DNA from: Lascolabacillus massiliensis
Lineage (GTDB): Bacteria; Bacteroidota; Bacteroidia; Bacteroidales; Dysgonomonadaceae
Direction of reading: 5' to 3'
Assembly: GCF_001282625.1 (NCBI RefSeq)
Contig: NZ_CTEJ01000001.1
Span: 372,001-436,000, forward strand
DNA length: 64,000 nt
Part shown: positions 26,634 to 36,021 of the stretch, piece after piece
Numbering within the stretch: the stretch's first letter is position 1
Layout of the letters: each line of letters opens with the position of its first letter
The notes under the pieces: model-generated
The model's database searches: none
Told to the model about the DNA's origin: nothing
What the model saw: the letters and a program-made list of their open reading frames with translations, nothing else
Translations under genes and position numbers: made by a program

Positions 26634-27365
26634 TTAATCCTCAGGTTGTGGAGCTTTTAAACAATCTTTATACGCTTTTATTGTTTTTTCTAATCCCATA
26701 TAGAGGGCATCGCTTATAAGTGAGTGACCTATAGAGACCTCCTTAATCCATGGGATATTGATGTATAGATAGTTGAGATTATCAAGATTTAAGTCATGAC
26801 CGGCATTAACACCTAATCCAAGATTCTTTGCCAGTTTAGCTGCTTCAATGTATGGAGAGATAGCTTTTTCTTTGTTTTTGATAAATTCTTCTGCATAAGG
26901 ACCGGTGTATAACTCAATCCTATCTGTTCCAATTTGTGATGCAGCTCGTATAATATCAGGGTTGGGATCAACAAAAATAGATGTTCTTACTCCCATAGAT
27001 TGAAATTTACTAACAACTTCAGATAAGAATTCTTTATGGGTAATAGTGTCCCATCCAGAGCTAGAGGTTATAGCATCGTGAGAATCAGGCACTAAAGTTA
27101 CCTGAGAAGGTCGTATTTTTTCAATAAGAGAAATGAATTCCGGGGTGGGGTTTCCTTCAATATTAAACTCTGTTTTTACTTTAGACTGCAAGTCAAAAAC
27201 ATCAGAGTATCTAATATGTCTTTGATCTGGTCTTGGATGAACAGTAATTCCTTCGGCTCCAAATGCCTGACAATCAATCGCTACTTTTATCACATCTGGA
27301 ATATTACCTCCGCGTGCATTTCTTAGGGTAGCTATTTTATTGATATTTACACTAAGTTTAGTCAT
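26634..27365 (-). CDS. pdxJ: Pyridoxine 5'-phosphate synthase
   Basis: A 243-residue TIM barrel that condenses 3-amino-2-oxopropyl phosphate with 1-deoxyxylulose 5-phosphate to give pyridoxine 5'-phosphate (vitamin B6). Family motifs are [16 protein letters not shown] at the N-terminus, [21 protein letters not shown], and the C-terminal [10 protein letters not shown] and [13 protein letters not shown]. The length matches the family (about 240). It heads the minus-strand run that continues into the exbB-exbD-tonB genes and diverges from the ACT protein and nadK. Confidence 0.96.
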   Translation of the reverse strand: MTKLSVNINKIATLRNARGGNIPDVIKVAIDCQAFGAEGITVHPRPDQRHIRYSDVFDLQSKVKTEFNIEGNPTPEFISLIEKIRPSQVTLVPDSHDAITSSSGWDTITHKEFLSEVVSKFQSMGVRTSIFVDPNPDIIRAASQIGTDRIELYTGPYAEEFIKNKEKAISPYIEAAKLAKNLGLGVNAGHDLNLDNLNYLYINIPWIKEVSIGHSLISDALYMGLEKTIKAYKDCLKAPQPED

Positions 27366-27513
27366 ATTTTTGTATACTTAATTCACAAAGAAATAAACCT
27401 AAAAAGATTTTAAAAATAAAATTAAAATAAAACTATAAGAAGGTTCAAATAAGCAAAAAATTGCCATCTTTGTAAAGCTGATACAAAAGTAATACGAAAT
27501 AACCATTTTCTCA

Positions 27514-27891
27514 ATGTCAACGAAAGAATTTATCAAAAAACAAGTGGAAAATTTTAGTAAACCACTTACACCTGAACAATTCAGTGAGCTTTCGGAAGCT
27601 GAGAACTCTCTTATAATTCTGGAAATGCCCATTAAAGATTACACCCTTACTGAGATTGCACGAATTGTAGAGAGTAATAATGCACATGTGATTTCACTTT
27701 CTACACTACCTATTTCTGGAGGCAGTGAACTTCTGGTATCACTTAAACTTGATATTTCAGATCTTACTACTATATTGAGAAGTTTTGAAAGGTTCAATTA
27801 TAACGTAACTTATTTTTTTATGAAAGAGGGTGAAGTCACTGATCAGCAGAAAGAGAGACTTGACGAATTGATGTATTACTTAGATATGTGA
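27514..27891 (+). CDS. Stand-alone ACT-like domain protein upstream of nadK
   Basis: A 125-residue protein whose second half (about 45-125, SLIILEMPIKDYTLTEIARIV onwards) has an ACT-like small-molecule-binding fold and resembles the C-terminal part of the CBS-CBS-ACT (AcuB-like) proteins that often precede nadK in Bacteroidales. The CBS pair is absent, and there is no room for it: pdxJ starts at 27365 on the other strand and no in-frame extension is seen. The stop codon is 4 bases before the nadK start, so the two are translated from one message. The ligand is unknown. Confidence 0.65.
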   Translation: MSTKEFIKKQVENFSKPLTPEQFSELSEAENSLIILEMPIKDYTLTEIARIVESNNAHVISLSTLPISGGSELLVSLKLDISDLTTILRSFERFNYNVTYFFMKEGEVTDQQKERLDELMYYLDM

Positions 27892-27895
27892 ATAA

Positions 27896-28792
27896 ATGAA
27901 GTTTGCACTATTTGGAAGTATGTTCCCCGATAGGTCTGCAAAAGCAGAAGAACAAATTTACGGGGTTTGCGATGCAATTAAGAGACATGGAGGTCAACTG
28001 TATCTCCCTGAGAATTTTTACATTTCACTACCCGGCAATATAAGACAATTGCTAGACCCTATCTGTGAATTAGCTGAAACCTTACCTGATGTGGATATGG
28101 TTGTCAGTGTAGGAGGTGATGGTACATTTTTACGCACTGCTGCTACTGTAGGTGATACAGGTATTCCAATTCTGGGTATAAATACCGGAAGATTGGGTTT
28201 TCTTGCAGCTATTAATTATTCAGATGTTGAAGATACACTCTCAGAAGTTATGAGAGGTGACTATAAAGTTCAGGATCGTACGCTTCTAAAAATGACAACA
28301 GATGAAGTGTTCCCCCCAAATCATTTCAATACCAATGCTTTAAATGAGATAGCAATCTTAAAGCAGGATACTGCTTCAATGCTTTCAATACATGCATATA
28401 TTAATAACGATTATTTAACATCATATCAGGCTGATGGACTTGTTATTTCTACTCCTACCGGTTCAACTGCATATTCTTTAAGTATTGGAGGTTCGATTTT
28501 ATCACCAACTACTCCCAGCATAATTTTGTCTGCTATTGCACCACATAATCTTACTTCACGCTCTCTTGTGGTAGATGACAGTAGTATAATTTCTCTTAAA
28601 ATAGAGAGCCGCAGCCATATGTTTCTTGTGTCAGTAGATGGTCAGTCACGTGTTTTAGACGAAACAGTAAGTATTCAGGTCAGAAAAGCTGACTATACTT
28701 TACGAGTAGTAAAAAGGGTCGGGCATACTTTCTTTGAAACACTGCGAGACAAACTTATGTGGGGTGCAGATGTAAGAAAACAAAATAAATAG
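27896..28792 (+). CDS. nadK: NAD kinase
   Basis: A 298-residue enzyme that phosphorylates NAD to NADP. It has the diagnostic GGDGTFLRTA motif (with the catalytic Asp), then PILGINTGRLGFL, LNEIAI, and the NAD-binding YQADGLVISTPTGSTAYSLS. The length is typical of the family. It follows the ACT-domain gene by 4 bases and converges with the decarboxylase locus; I see no clear hairpin terminator in the 38 bases between the two. Confidence 0.95.
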   Translation: MKFALFGSMFPDRSAKAEEQIYGVCDAIKRHGGQLYLPENFYISLPGNIRQLLDPICELAETLPDVDMVVSVGGDGTFLRTAATVGDTGIPILGINTGRLGFLAAINYSDVEDTLSEVMRGDYKVQDRTLLKMTTDEVFPPNHFNTNALNEIAILKQDTASMLSIHAYINNDYLTSYQADGLVISTPTGSTAYSLSIGGSILSPTTPSIILSAIAPHNLTSRSLVVDDSSIISLKIESRSHMFLVSVDGQSRVLDETVSIQVRKADYTLRVVKRVGHTFFETLRDKLMWGADVRKQNK

Positions 28793-28830
28793 TACAAAAA
28801 AAATTTTAACCTACTTAAATGTCTGTTATT

Positions 28831-28998
28831 TTATTCTTCGGTTTCGTCTACAACCAAATCCTGCTTAGACCTTTCATCTTCAAAAGGTAGCCATTTATCA
28901 AGTCCTTTTATAAGCAGATAAAAGATGGACATGAATAAAAAGATTCCCACTATACCTATTAATGCCACTAATAATGTTGTTTGTAATGTTGGTGTCAT
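28831..28998 (-). CDS. Small membrane protein, putative OadG-like gamma subunit
   Basis: I read this 55-residue ORF directly; it runs from ATG 28998 to a TAA at 28831. It has one transmembrane helix (about 9-30, LLVALIGIVGIFLFMSIFYLL) followed by a charged, acidic tail (GLDKWLPFEDERSK, ending VVDETEE). Its place, 12 bases after a decarboxylase beta-subunit gene, and its topology fit the small gamma subunit (OadG type) of Na+-pumping decarboxylases, although it is shorter than the usual 80-90 residues. A separate larger OadG-like protein is encoded at 32005. It could instead be an unrelated small membrane protein. Confidence 0.65.
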   Translation of the reverse strand: MTPTLQTTLLVALIGIVGIFLFMSIFYLLIKGLDKWLPFEDERSKQDLVVDETEE

Positions 28999-29010
28999 GT
29001 TAAATCGATT

Positions 29011-30162
29011 TTAAGCCAATAAAGGAACTAAAGTTAAAATTATACCACCTGCAACAACAGATCCTATCTGACCTCCTACATTTGCACTTATAGCAGGCAT
29101 GAGCAGGTAATTGTAAGGATCCTCTTTCTGTCCCATTTGATGTATAACCCTTGCCGACATTGGAAAGGCTGAAATACCGCATGCTCCAATCATTGGATTT
29201 ATCTTATTTCCGTCTTTTCTAAACATATTCAGAAACTTAGCAAAGATGACACCTCCAAATGTGTCAAAAACAAAAGCAAACAGCCCCAATGCTATTATAA
29301 TCAGAGTGTCAATCCTTATAAATCTTTCAGCTGTCATTGTACTAGCTATTGTTATTCCAAGAAGAATAGTCACCAAGCTTGATAGTTCATTCTGTGCAGA
29401 AAGAGATAACTTGTTCAAAACGCCGCATTCACGTATTAAGTTTCCAAACATCAGGAATCCAATTAGTGCGAGTGATGAAGGAGCTATAATTCCAGCTGCA
29501 ATTGTAATAACTATTGGAAATGCAATCAGAGCTTTTTTAGAAATTTTCTTATTGTTATTACCTGTCATTCGTATCAACCTTTCTTTTCTGGAGGTTAGCA
29601 ATCTGATAACAGGAGGCTGAATAATTGGAACCAAAGCCATATAAGAGTAAGCTGCTACTGAAATAGGTCCAAGAAGATTTGGAGCAAAACGAGCCGCTAC
29701 AACTATAGAGGTTGGTCCATCAGCGGCACCAATTATTCCAATTGAGGCTGCTTCTCTAATGTCATAACCAAGTAGCGCAGCAAACACCATTGTTAGGAAA
29801 ATTCCAAATTGAGCTGCTGCTCCAAACAGAAGCAACGATGGGTTACGGAAAAGTGGTGAAAAGTCGATCATCGCTCCGATAGCAATAAAAATCAGCAACG
29901 GAAAGATTTCAGTTGCAATACCGGCATCAAAAAAAACGTTTAGAACACCCTCTAAAGTTTCACCGGTAGCCGGATCAATTTGTGTTATCGCAGATGATAA
30001 AGGTATGTTTACTAATATTGCTCCAAATCCCATTGGTAATAGGAGTGTGGGCTCATAATTTTTTACAATGGCCAGATAAATGAGTATTAATCCAACTCCT
30101 ATCATAACCAGATGTTGCCATGTCATTCCTGATATAGCAGGTAATAACTGTTCTAATTCCAT
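29011..30162 (-). CDS. Na+-translocating decarboxylase beta subunit (second copy)
   Basis: A 383-residue polytopic membrane protein of the OadB/GcdB/MmdB family, the Na+ channel and carboxybiotin decarboxylase of sodium pumps. It carries the family signature GIIGAADGPTSIVVAARFAP with the membrane-embedded Asp, the cytoplasmic loop SRKERLIRM, and a C-terminal ISANVGGQIGSVVAGGI. It is clearly paralogous to, but divergent from, the beta subunit at 30365, which has GADGPT in the same place. It pairs with the small gamma-like gene next to it. Whether it serves methylmalonyl-CoA, oxaloacetate or glutaconyl-CoA decarboxylation is not decided by sequence. Confidence 0.9.
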   Translation of the reverse strand: MELEQLLPAISGMTWQHLVMIGVGLILIYLAIVKNYEPTLLLPMGFGAILVNIPLSSAITQIDPATGETLEGVLNVFFDAGIATEIFPLLIFIAIGAMIDFSPLFRNPSLLLFGAAAQFGIFLTMVFAALLGYDIREAASIGIIGAADGPTSIVVAARFAPNLLGPISVAAYSYMALVPIIQPPVIRLLTSRKERLIRMTGNNNKKISKKALIAFPIVITIAAGIIAPSSLALIGFLMFGNLIRECGVLNKLSLSAQNELSSLVTILLGITIASTMTAERFIRIDTLIIIALGLFAFVFDTFGGVIFAKFLNMFRKDGNKINPMIGACGISAFPMSARVIHQMGQKEDPYNYLLMPAISANVGGQIGSVVAGGIILTLVPLLA

Positions 30163-30226
30163 AGTAATTAAATTTTTCAGTAATATAATGATATGTAACT
30201 TTCAAAAATACAAAGACTTATTAATA

Positions 30227-30259
30227 GAGTAAAGAGATATTTATAATATCTCTTTACTC
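30227..30259 (-). repeat. Perfect 15-bp hairpin between the two beta-subunit genes
   Basis: GAGTAAAGAGATATT (30227-30241) and its exact complement (30245-30259) are separated by the 3-base loop TAT, within the 202-base gap between the decarboxylase beta genes. No T run follows on the minus strand, so it is probably an RNA processing or stability element, or an attenuator, rather than a full terminator. Confidence 0.65.
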
Positions 30260-30364
30260 ATATTTGTTTCATGAAGACATCTTTTCTTTGTAAGATACAT
30301 TCTATTCCGTTAGGAGTTAACTAATTATTAAAATAAAATTAGTTTAATTTACCCAATCGGATTA

Positions 30365-31522
30365 TTAATATAAGAAACCAAGTAAAATACCTGCAGCAAC
30401 AGCTGATCCAATTACACCGGCAACATTTGGTCCCATCGCATGCATGAGCAGGTAGTTTGATGGATTATATTCTAATCCAAGTGTTTGAGATATCCTTGCT
30501 GCATCTGGTACAGCTGATACCCCTGCATTTCCTATTAGTGGATTAATTTTTTTATCTTTCGGCAAAATAAGATTGAATGTTTTTACGAAGAGTATTCCCG
30601 CAACAGTTGCAATTACAAATGATAATGCACCAATTAGGAAAACTTTCAGAGATTCTATTCTTAGGAATGTTGTTGCCTGAGTAGATGCACCAACTGTAAG
30701 CCCAAGTAGAATTGTAATAGTATCAATCAGCGGACCGCGTGCGGTTTCTGCCAAACGACGTGTAACGCCAGATTCCTTTAGAAGATTTCCGAAGAACAAC
30801 ATACCAAGAAGTGGGAGTCCTGAAGGCACTAAAAATGCAGTAAGCAGAAGTCCCATTATGGGGAATAGAACCTTTTCTGTTTGTGAAACCACACGAGGAG
30901 TTTTCATCTTCATGCTTCTCTCTTTGCTTGTCGTTAACAACCTCATGAAAGGTGGTTGTATAACAGGTACAAGTGCCATATAGGAGTATGCTGAAATAGC
31001 CACAGCCCCTAGCAAGTGTGGCGCTAGCTTTGATGTTAGGAATATCGCGGTCGGTCCATCAGCACCACCAATAATACCAATTGCACCAGCTTCATTTGGT
31101 GCAAACCCCCATTCGATAGCTATAATATATGCACCGAAAATACCAAACTGACATGCAGCACCAATAAGTATTAGTTTAGGATTTGCTATTAATGACGAGA
31201 AATCTGTCATAGCTCCAATACCAAGGAAAATGAGAGGTGGATACCACCCCTGAACAACACCCTGGTAAAGGATGTTAAATACAGATCCTTCTTCATAAAT
31301 ACCAATTTGCAATCCAGCGGCTTCATTAAATGGGATATTACCAATAAGTATACCAAATCCAATAGGAATAAGCAAAAGAGGTTCGTACTCTTTTGTTATT
31401 GCAAGGTATATAAATACCAATCCAATTAAGATCATAATTATATGCCCTGACTCCACATTGTAAAATCCGGTATAGCCCCAAAAGGTTCGTAAATTATCTG
31501 CTAAAGATAGTAATGTATTCAT
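30365..31522 (-). CDS. mmdB: Methylmalonyl-CoA decarboxylase beta subunit (MmdB/OadB family)
   Basis: A 385-residue integral membrane protein forming the Na+-translocating part of the decarboxylase. It has GIIGGADGPTAIFLTSKLAP (with the Asp essential in the family), ALVPVIQPPFMRLL, and the C-terminal MGPNVAGVIGSAVAAGIL. It lies 15 bases after the biotin carrier gene and in the same run as the carboxyltransferase, so it is the best candidate for the beta subunit of methylmalonyl-CoA decarboxylase. A paralogue follows at 29011, after a strong hairpin. Confidence 0.92.
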   Translation of the reverse strand: MNTLLSLADNLRTFWGYTGFYNVESGHIIMILIGLVFIYLAITKEYEPLLLIPIGFGILIGNIPFNEAAGLQIGIYEEGSVFNILYQGVVQGWYPPLIFLGIGAMTDFSSLIANPKLILIGAACQFGIFGAYIIAIEWGFAPNEAGAIGIIGGADGPTAIFLTSKLAPHLLGAVAISAYSYMALVPVIQPPFMRLLTTSKERSMKMKTPRVVSQTEKVLFPIMGLLLTAFLVPSGLPLLGMLFFGNLLKESGVTRRLAETARGPLIDTITILLGLTVGASTQATTFLRIESLKVFLIGALSFVIATVAGILFVKTFNLILPKDKKINPLIGNAGVSAVPDAARISQTLGLEYNPSNYLLMHAMGPNVAGVIGSAVAAGILLGFLY

Positions 31523-31537
31523 ATTCTTCTCCCTGGT

Positions 31538-31969
31538 TTATTCGATTACTACAAGGTTAGCTCCTTCGAGAACTGAGTCTCCTTTTTGGACTAAAATTTC
31601 AGCTATTTTGCCATTACCATCAGCGAGAATATTATTTTCCATCTTCATTGCTTCAAGAATCATCAGGGTTTGTCCTTTTTTCACTGTGTCACCCACATTA
31701 CATTTTATATCCAGAATAACCCCCGGTAGAGGAGATTGAATCGTATTCTTGCCAGATGTACTAGATGGTCTTGTAACCAAAGTAGAAGGTGCTGTTTGTA
31801 CAGGTTCAGCAGTGTGGCGTTGAACCACAGCCTTAGGCTTCTTGGTCTTAGGTTGTAGTTCCACAGTGAATGGTGTACCATTAACCTCAAGTTCCACAAT
31901 CTCATCGTCGGATTTATTTACCACTACTCTATATGGTGAACCGTTTATTTTATATTTGAACTCTTTCAT
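31538..31969 (-). CDS. mmdC: Biotin carrier subunit of methylmalonyl-CoA decarboxylase
   Basis: A 143-residue biotinyl protein. The C-terminal biotinyl domain (about 75-143) has the canonical EAMKMEN motif with biotin-accepting Lys109. The middle is a Pro/Thr/Ala-rich linker typical of decarboxylase biotin carriers. It ferries the carboxyl group from the carboxyltransferase (32924) to the membrane beta subunit. Gaps of 35 bases upstream and 15 bases downstream place it in the decarboxylase operon. It is the only biotin carrier in view, so two beta subunits may have to share it. Confidence 0.94.
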   Translation of the reverse strand: MKEFKYKINGSPYRVVVNKSDDEIVELEVNGTPFTVELQPKTKKPKAVVQRHTAEPVQTAPSTLVTRPSSTSGKNTIQSPLPGVILDIKCNVGDTVKKGQTLMILEAMKMENNILADGNGKIAEILVQKGDSVLEGANLVVIE

Positions 31970-32004
31970 ACTATTTCTATTTGTGTAATTCTTTAATATT
32001 TTTT

Positions 32005-32910
32005 CTATTTAGGTAATTTTCTTAGTGATTTCCATTTAGCACTCCAAGGAGAGTAGTCTCTCTTTACCTGTCTGATTGTTAAAATCGTTGATTCTATATC
32101 ATGCTGATCCTCTTTAATTTCATATAGTGCGGCAGAAATTGCAGCCAATACTTCACCGGAAAGGTGAGTCTGACTACGAACAGCAGAGAGTGTTCCACTC
32201 TTGGCAATTTTTCTCTTAGAAATCCTGGTTGCGATATTTCCGGATAATTTAAAGAAAAAGTATAGACCAATTAATGCAGAGAACACTACCAACATTGCTG
32301 TAATTGTAAGCATTCCACCCCAAGGGTCATTTACACGCATATCCATTACTTTGGGGTTTTCTTCCAATATGGCATTATTGCTGCTTGGAGTTACCCTATC
32401 CAGTATAACGGCGTTAATTTCACCCTCCTCATTATATTTAATTCCATCCTTTGGAAACCCGTAAGTACGATCAGCAGGTACATCTGCTGGAATAATTATC
32501 TCATCAAGTAACGTTCTCCCGTCATTATCATATAAAGCTATATAATTCTCTTTAGTTGGATCTAATTTGAAGTTTACATGAAAGGTTCCGTTAAATGGTT
32601 CATTGTCAGCCCAGAAAAGGACATGTTGACGTGGTTTAACTTTTGTGAGAACATCACCTCTTGGAATTGGATATTTTGTTGGATTGTTACGGTCATTAGT
32701 CAGATAACGTCCTCCTAAATCCATTGTACCTGCAGTATTATTGTATATCTCAATCCATCCGTTACGTTGTCCAAAATCATCTACAAAATTAGTTTCATTT
32801 GTCACCATCACCTCATTTATAACCCATTTTGGATTTTCAATATCTGAGTTACATCCGATAAATAGAAATGCAGTGATGAAAAGAGATATGAACAGTTTAT
32901 AAATTCTCAT
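32005..32910 (-). CDS. Lipoprotein with lamin-tail domain fused to an OadG-like membrane subunit
   Basis: A 301-residue protein with an N-terminal lipoprotein-type signal (FLFIGC lipobox, Cys20), a lamin-tail beta-sandwich domain (about 25-170, with VINEVMVTN, GWIEIYNN and MDLGGRYLTND), a transmembrane helix (about 205-228, TITAMLVVFSALIGLYFFF) and a cytoplasmic OadG-like tail. It occupies the gamma/delta-subunit position between carboxyltransferase and biotin carrier. I chose ATG 32910: the longer frame to 32994 would overlap mmdA by 71 bases and precede the signal sequence. The extracytoplasmic lamin-tail domain on a sodium-pump subunit is unusual compared with classical OadG and may face the cell envelope. 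Confidence 0.8.
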   Translation of the reverse strand: MRIYKLFISLFITAFLFIGCNSDIENPKWVINEVMVTNETNFVDDFGQRNGWIEIYNNTAGTMDLGGRYLTNDRNNPTKYPIPRGDVLTKVKPRQHVLFWADNEPFNGTFHVNFKLDPTKENYIALYDNDGRTLLDEIIIPADVPADRTYGFPKDGIKYNEEGEINAVILDRVTPSSNNAILEENPKVMDMRVNDPWGGMLTITAMLVVFSALIGLYFFFKLSGNIATRISKRKIAKSGTLSAVRSQTHLSGEVLAAISAALYEIKEDQHDIESTILTIRQVKRDYSPWSAKWKSLRKLPK

Positions 32911-32923
32911 ATACATCTGCTTT

Positions 32924-34486
32924 TTATAGTGGTAAATTGTCATGCTTCTTAGCAGGATTCTCAAGCTTCTTAGTCTGTAATTGCTGTAATGCACGTATTA
33001 TACGGAACCTTGTATTTCTTGGTTCAATTACATCATCAATATAGCCATATCGAGCTGCCACATAAGGATTTGTAAAGAGATCATTATACTCTTTCTTCTT
33101 CTCTTCTATTACTGCTCTTTGTTTTTCAGGATCCTTCTCCGCTGCAATCTCTTTATTATAGAGTACCTCAACAGCTCCGTCAGCACCCATAACAGCAATT
33201 TCTGCAGTTGGCCAGGCATAGTTGATATCACCACGAAGTTGTTTGCAACTCATAACGATATGAGCACCACCATAGGATTTACGAAGTGTAACTGTAATTT
33301 TTGGTACAGTAGCCTCTCCGTAGGCATAGAGTAATTTTGCACCATGAGTAATTACACCTCCATACTCCTGTCCTGTACCGGGTAGAAAACCAGGAACATC
33401 AACAAAAGTAACAAGTGGAATATTAAATGCATCACAAAAACGAACGAAACGTGCTGCTTTTCTTGAGGCATTAATATCAAGAACACCTGCAAGAAATTTA
33501 GGCTGGTTAGCAACAACACCAACAGAAACTCCGTTAAAGCGTGCAAAACCAACAATTATATTTTTGGCATAATCTGCATGCACTTCTAAAAATTCGCCAT
33601 TGTCAACAGTCGCTCCAATAACTTCATACATATCGTATGGTTTGTTAGGGCTGTCAGGAATAATATCGTTCAAGCTATCTTCCAAACGGTCAATTGGATC
33701 ATCAGTAATAACTAGTGGAGCTTCTTCAACATTGTTTTGTGGTATATAGCTTAGTAGTTTACGAATAAGCTTCATACCATCCTCTTCGGTTTGTGCAGAA
33801 AAATGAGCTACACCTGATTTTGTAGTATGAACACTTGCACCTCCAAGCTGTTCTTGTGTAACATCTTCACCTGTAACTGTTTTTACAACTTTAGGGCCAG
33901 TCAAGAACATATAGGAAGTTCCTTGAGTCATCAGGATAAAGTCTGTAAGTGCTGGAGAGTATACTGCGCCGCCGGCACAAGGACCAAAAATACCTGAAAT
34001 CTGAGGAATCACACCAGATGCAAGAATGTTTCGCTGAAATATTTCAGAATAACCTGCAAGTGCATTAACACCTTCCTGAATTCGAGCACCACCAGAGTCG
34101 TTAATACCGATAACAGGTGCACCCATTTTCATGGCCTGATCCATAACTTTACAAATCTTCTGAGCATGCATTTCAGATAGTGAACCGCCAGAAACAGTAA
34201 AGTCTTGTGCATAAATATATACCAAACGACCCTCTATAGTTCCGTATCCGGTTACTACACCATCTCCCAGGAATCTGTTCTTCTCCATTCCAAAATTATA
34301 AGAACGATGTTCTACGAACATATCAAACTCTTCGAAGCTTCCATGGTCAAGAAGCATGTCGATTCGTTCACGTGCTGTGTATTTTCCTTTAGTGTGTTGG
34401 GATTCAATTCTTTTCTCACCACCACCTAAACGAGCTTTTTGACGAAGTTCTATAAGCTCTTTTACTTTATCAAGTTGGTTACTCAT
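32924..34486 (-). CDS. mmdA: Methylmalonyl-CoA decarboxylase alpha subunit (carboxyltransferase)
   Basis: A 520-residue acyl-CoA carboxyltransferase of the propionyl-CoA carboxylase beta / MmdA family. Two crotonase-like halves are seen: the N-terminal one has [30 protein letters not shown] and [14 protein letters not shown], and the C-terminal one has [13 protein letters not shown] and MSCKQLRGD. It transfers the carboxyl of methylmalonyl-CoA to biotin on the carrier protein. It lies 36 bases after the epimerase gene and starts the core decarboxylase set. A propionyl-CoA carboxylase role is less likely because no biotin carboxylase gene is nearby. Confidence 0.94.
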   Translation of the reverse strand: MSNQLDKVKELIELRQKARLGGGEKRIESQHTKGKYTARERIDMLLDHGSFEEFDMFVEHRSYNFGMEKNRFLGDGVVTGYGTIEGRLVYIYAQDFTVSGGSLSEMHAQKICKVMDQAMKMGAPVIGINDSGGARIQEGVNALAGYSEIFQRNILASGVIPQISGIFGPCAGGAVYSPALTDFILMTQGTSYMFLTGPKVVKTVTGEDVTQEQLGGASVHTTKSGVAHFSAQTEEDGMKLIRKLLSYIPQNNVEEAPLVITDDPIDRLEDSLNDIIPDSPNKPYDMYEVIGATVDNGEFLEVHADYAKNIIVGFARFNGVSVGVVANQPKFLAGVLDINASRKAARFVRFCDAFNIPLVTFVDVPGFLPGTGQEYGGVITHGAKLLYAYGEATVPKITVTLRKSYGGAHIVMSCKQLRGDINYAWPTAEIAVMGADGAVEVLYNKEIAAEKDPEKQRAVIEEKKKEYNDLFTNPYVAARYGYIDDVIEPRNTRFRIIRALQQLQTKKLENPAKKHDNLPL

Positions 34487-34522
34487 AAGATTAAGTTTGT
34501 TATATTGTGTATGTTTATTTTC

Positions 34523-34933
34523 TTATTTCTCTGGATGTTCGCAAAATTCGGTAAGTACACCACCGGTTGATTTAGGGTGTAGAAATCCTATTGTAAGTCC
34601 TTCTGCACCTGCACGACCTTCCTTATCGATTAGCTTTACACCTTTTGATTCCACCTCTTTAAGTGCATCATTAATATTTTTGGTTGCATATGCAATGTGA
34701 TGAACTCCCTCACCTTTTTTTTCTATGAATTTTGCAACTGTACTATCTTCACTGGTTGGTTCTAAAAGTTCAATTTTTGTCTGTCCAACCATAAAAAAGG
34801 CAGTCTTTACTTTTTGATCTTCTACAGTTTCAATATTGTAACATTTCAAACCAAGTATGTTTTCATAGTAAGGTAGCTGTTCTTCGATACTTTTAACAGC
34901 AATGCCAATGTGTTCGATGTGTGTAATTTCCAT
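34523..34933 (-). CDS. mce: Methylmalonyl-CoA epimerase
   Basis: A 136-residue VOC-superfamily metalloenzyme converting (R)- and (S)-methylmalonyl-CoA. The family motifs are HIEHIGIAVKSI (first metal His), KIELLEPTSEDS, GEGVHHIAYAT (second His) and the C-terminal TEFCEHPEK. The length is normal. It is directly upstream of the decarboxylase carboxyltransferase, which uses the (S) isomer, so the gene order follows the propionate pathway. pfkA ends 39 bases upstream on the same strand and may share the transcript. Confidence 0.96.
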   Translation of the reverse strand: MEITHIEHIGIAVKSIEEQLPYYENILGLKCYNIETVEDQKVKTAFFMVGQTKIELLEPTSEDSTVAKFIEKKGEGVHHIAYATKNINDALKEVESKGVKLIDKEGRAGAEGLTIGFLHPKSTGGVLTEFCEHPEK

Positions 34934-34972
34934 ATAAATGATTTTATTTTATTGATGAATCTTTAATATAGA

Positions 34973-35956
34973 TCAAATTGAAGATATGCGTAATACCTCT
35001 AGCATCTCTTCACTTATATCTTTCTGTTTCTTAATAGCTCTTTTAAAAGGAACATAGTCGATCTCGTTTTCGTGAATTCCTATCATCACATTACGCTGAT
35101 TTTCCTGTAAAGCCTGAATTGCAGCAACACCCATTCGGCTGGCAAGAATTCTGTCCTGTGCAGTAGGAGTTCCTCCCCTTTGTAAATGACCAAGAATAGT
35201 CACTCTCACATCATACTGTGGATATTCTTTTTTTACACGTTCAGCTAGTTTTATAGCTCCACCTGTAACTTCACTCTCTGTTACCAGCACCATACTGCTA
35301 CTTTTAGATTTACGGAAACCCTGTTGTATAAGTTCACCCAACTGGTCTTTTTCAATACTGATTTCAGGAATAATTGCTGCTTCGGCTCCCGAGGCAATAG
35401 CACTATTAAGAGCAAGGAAACCACAGTTACGTCCCATAACTTCTACGAAAAAGAGTCTCTCGTGCGAAGTGGCAGTATCTCTGATTTTATCCATGGCATC
35501 CATTATAGTGTTCAGTGCAGTATCGTATCCTATGGTGGTATCAGTACCATTAAGGTCATTATCAATTGTTGCAGGCATTCCAACTACAGGGATATTAAAC
35601 TCATTGGCAAAAACTGCAGCACCTGTAAGCGATCCATCACCACCTATAACAACTAATGAGTCAATTCCATATTTTCTCATGTTGTCATAAGCTTTTTGTC
35701 TGCCCTCTGTTGTTAAAAACTCATCAGAGCGTGCAGTCTTTAGAATTGTTCCTCCCTGTTGTATTATATTGCTAACACTATTGGTTTTGAATTCTTCTAT
35801 TTCATCTGTTATCAAACCTTTAAAGCCACGGTAAATACCATATGCAGTCATACCATTGAAAATAGCTGCACGGGTTACAGCTCTGATTGCTGCATTCATG
35901 CCCGGCGCATCTCCTCCGGAAGTAAGGATGCCAACACTTTTTATGTTTGAGTCCAT
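34973..35956 (-). CDS. pfkA: 6-phosphofructokinase (ATP type)
   Basis: A 327-residue enzyme that phosphorylates fructose 6-phosphate to fructose 1,6-bisphosphate. Motifs: [26 protein letters not shown] and [20 protein letters not shown]. The Gly in GGDGS is the residue associated with ATP rather than PPi dependence, although the Ala in PATIDND (often Gly in ATP enzymes) is less typical. I chose ATG 35956 because the extra 14 residues of the longer frame (start 35998) are not part of the family and lie closer to the predicted promoter. Confidence 0.93.
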   Translation of the reverse strand: MDSNIKSVGILTSGGDAPGMNAAIRAVTRAAIFNGMTAYGIYRGFKGLITDEIEEFKTNSVSNIIQQGGTILKTARSDEFLTTEGRQKAYDNMRKYGIDSLVVIGGDGSLTGAAVFANEFNIPVVGMPATIDNDLNGTDTTIGYDTALNTIMDAMDKIRDTATSHERLFFVEVMGRNCGFLALNSAIASGAEAAIIPEISIEKDQLGELIQQGFRKSKSSSMVLVTESEVTGGAIKLAERVKKEYPQYDVRVTILGHLQRGGTPTAQDRILASRMGVAAIQALQENQRNVMIGIHENEIDYVPFKRAIKKQKDISEEMLEVLRISSI

Positions 35957-36021
35957 AATTGATTGTTTACCTTGTAACTGATTTGAAAAAATGCTCAAAT
36001 ACCTTTAAATTCAATAAGGTG

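Noticed and set aside
27399-27632. 77-codon minus-strand ORF covering the pdxJ/ACT intergenic region
   Set aside because: It overlaps the start of the ACT gene antisense, has no recognisable motif and covers the probable divergent control region.
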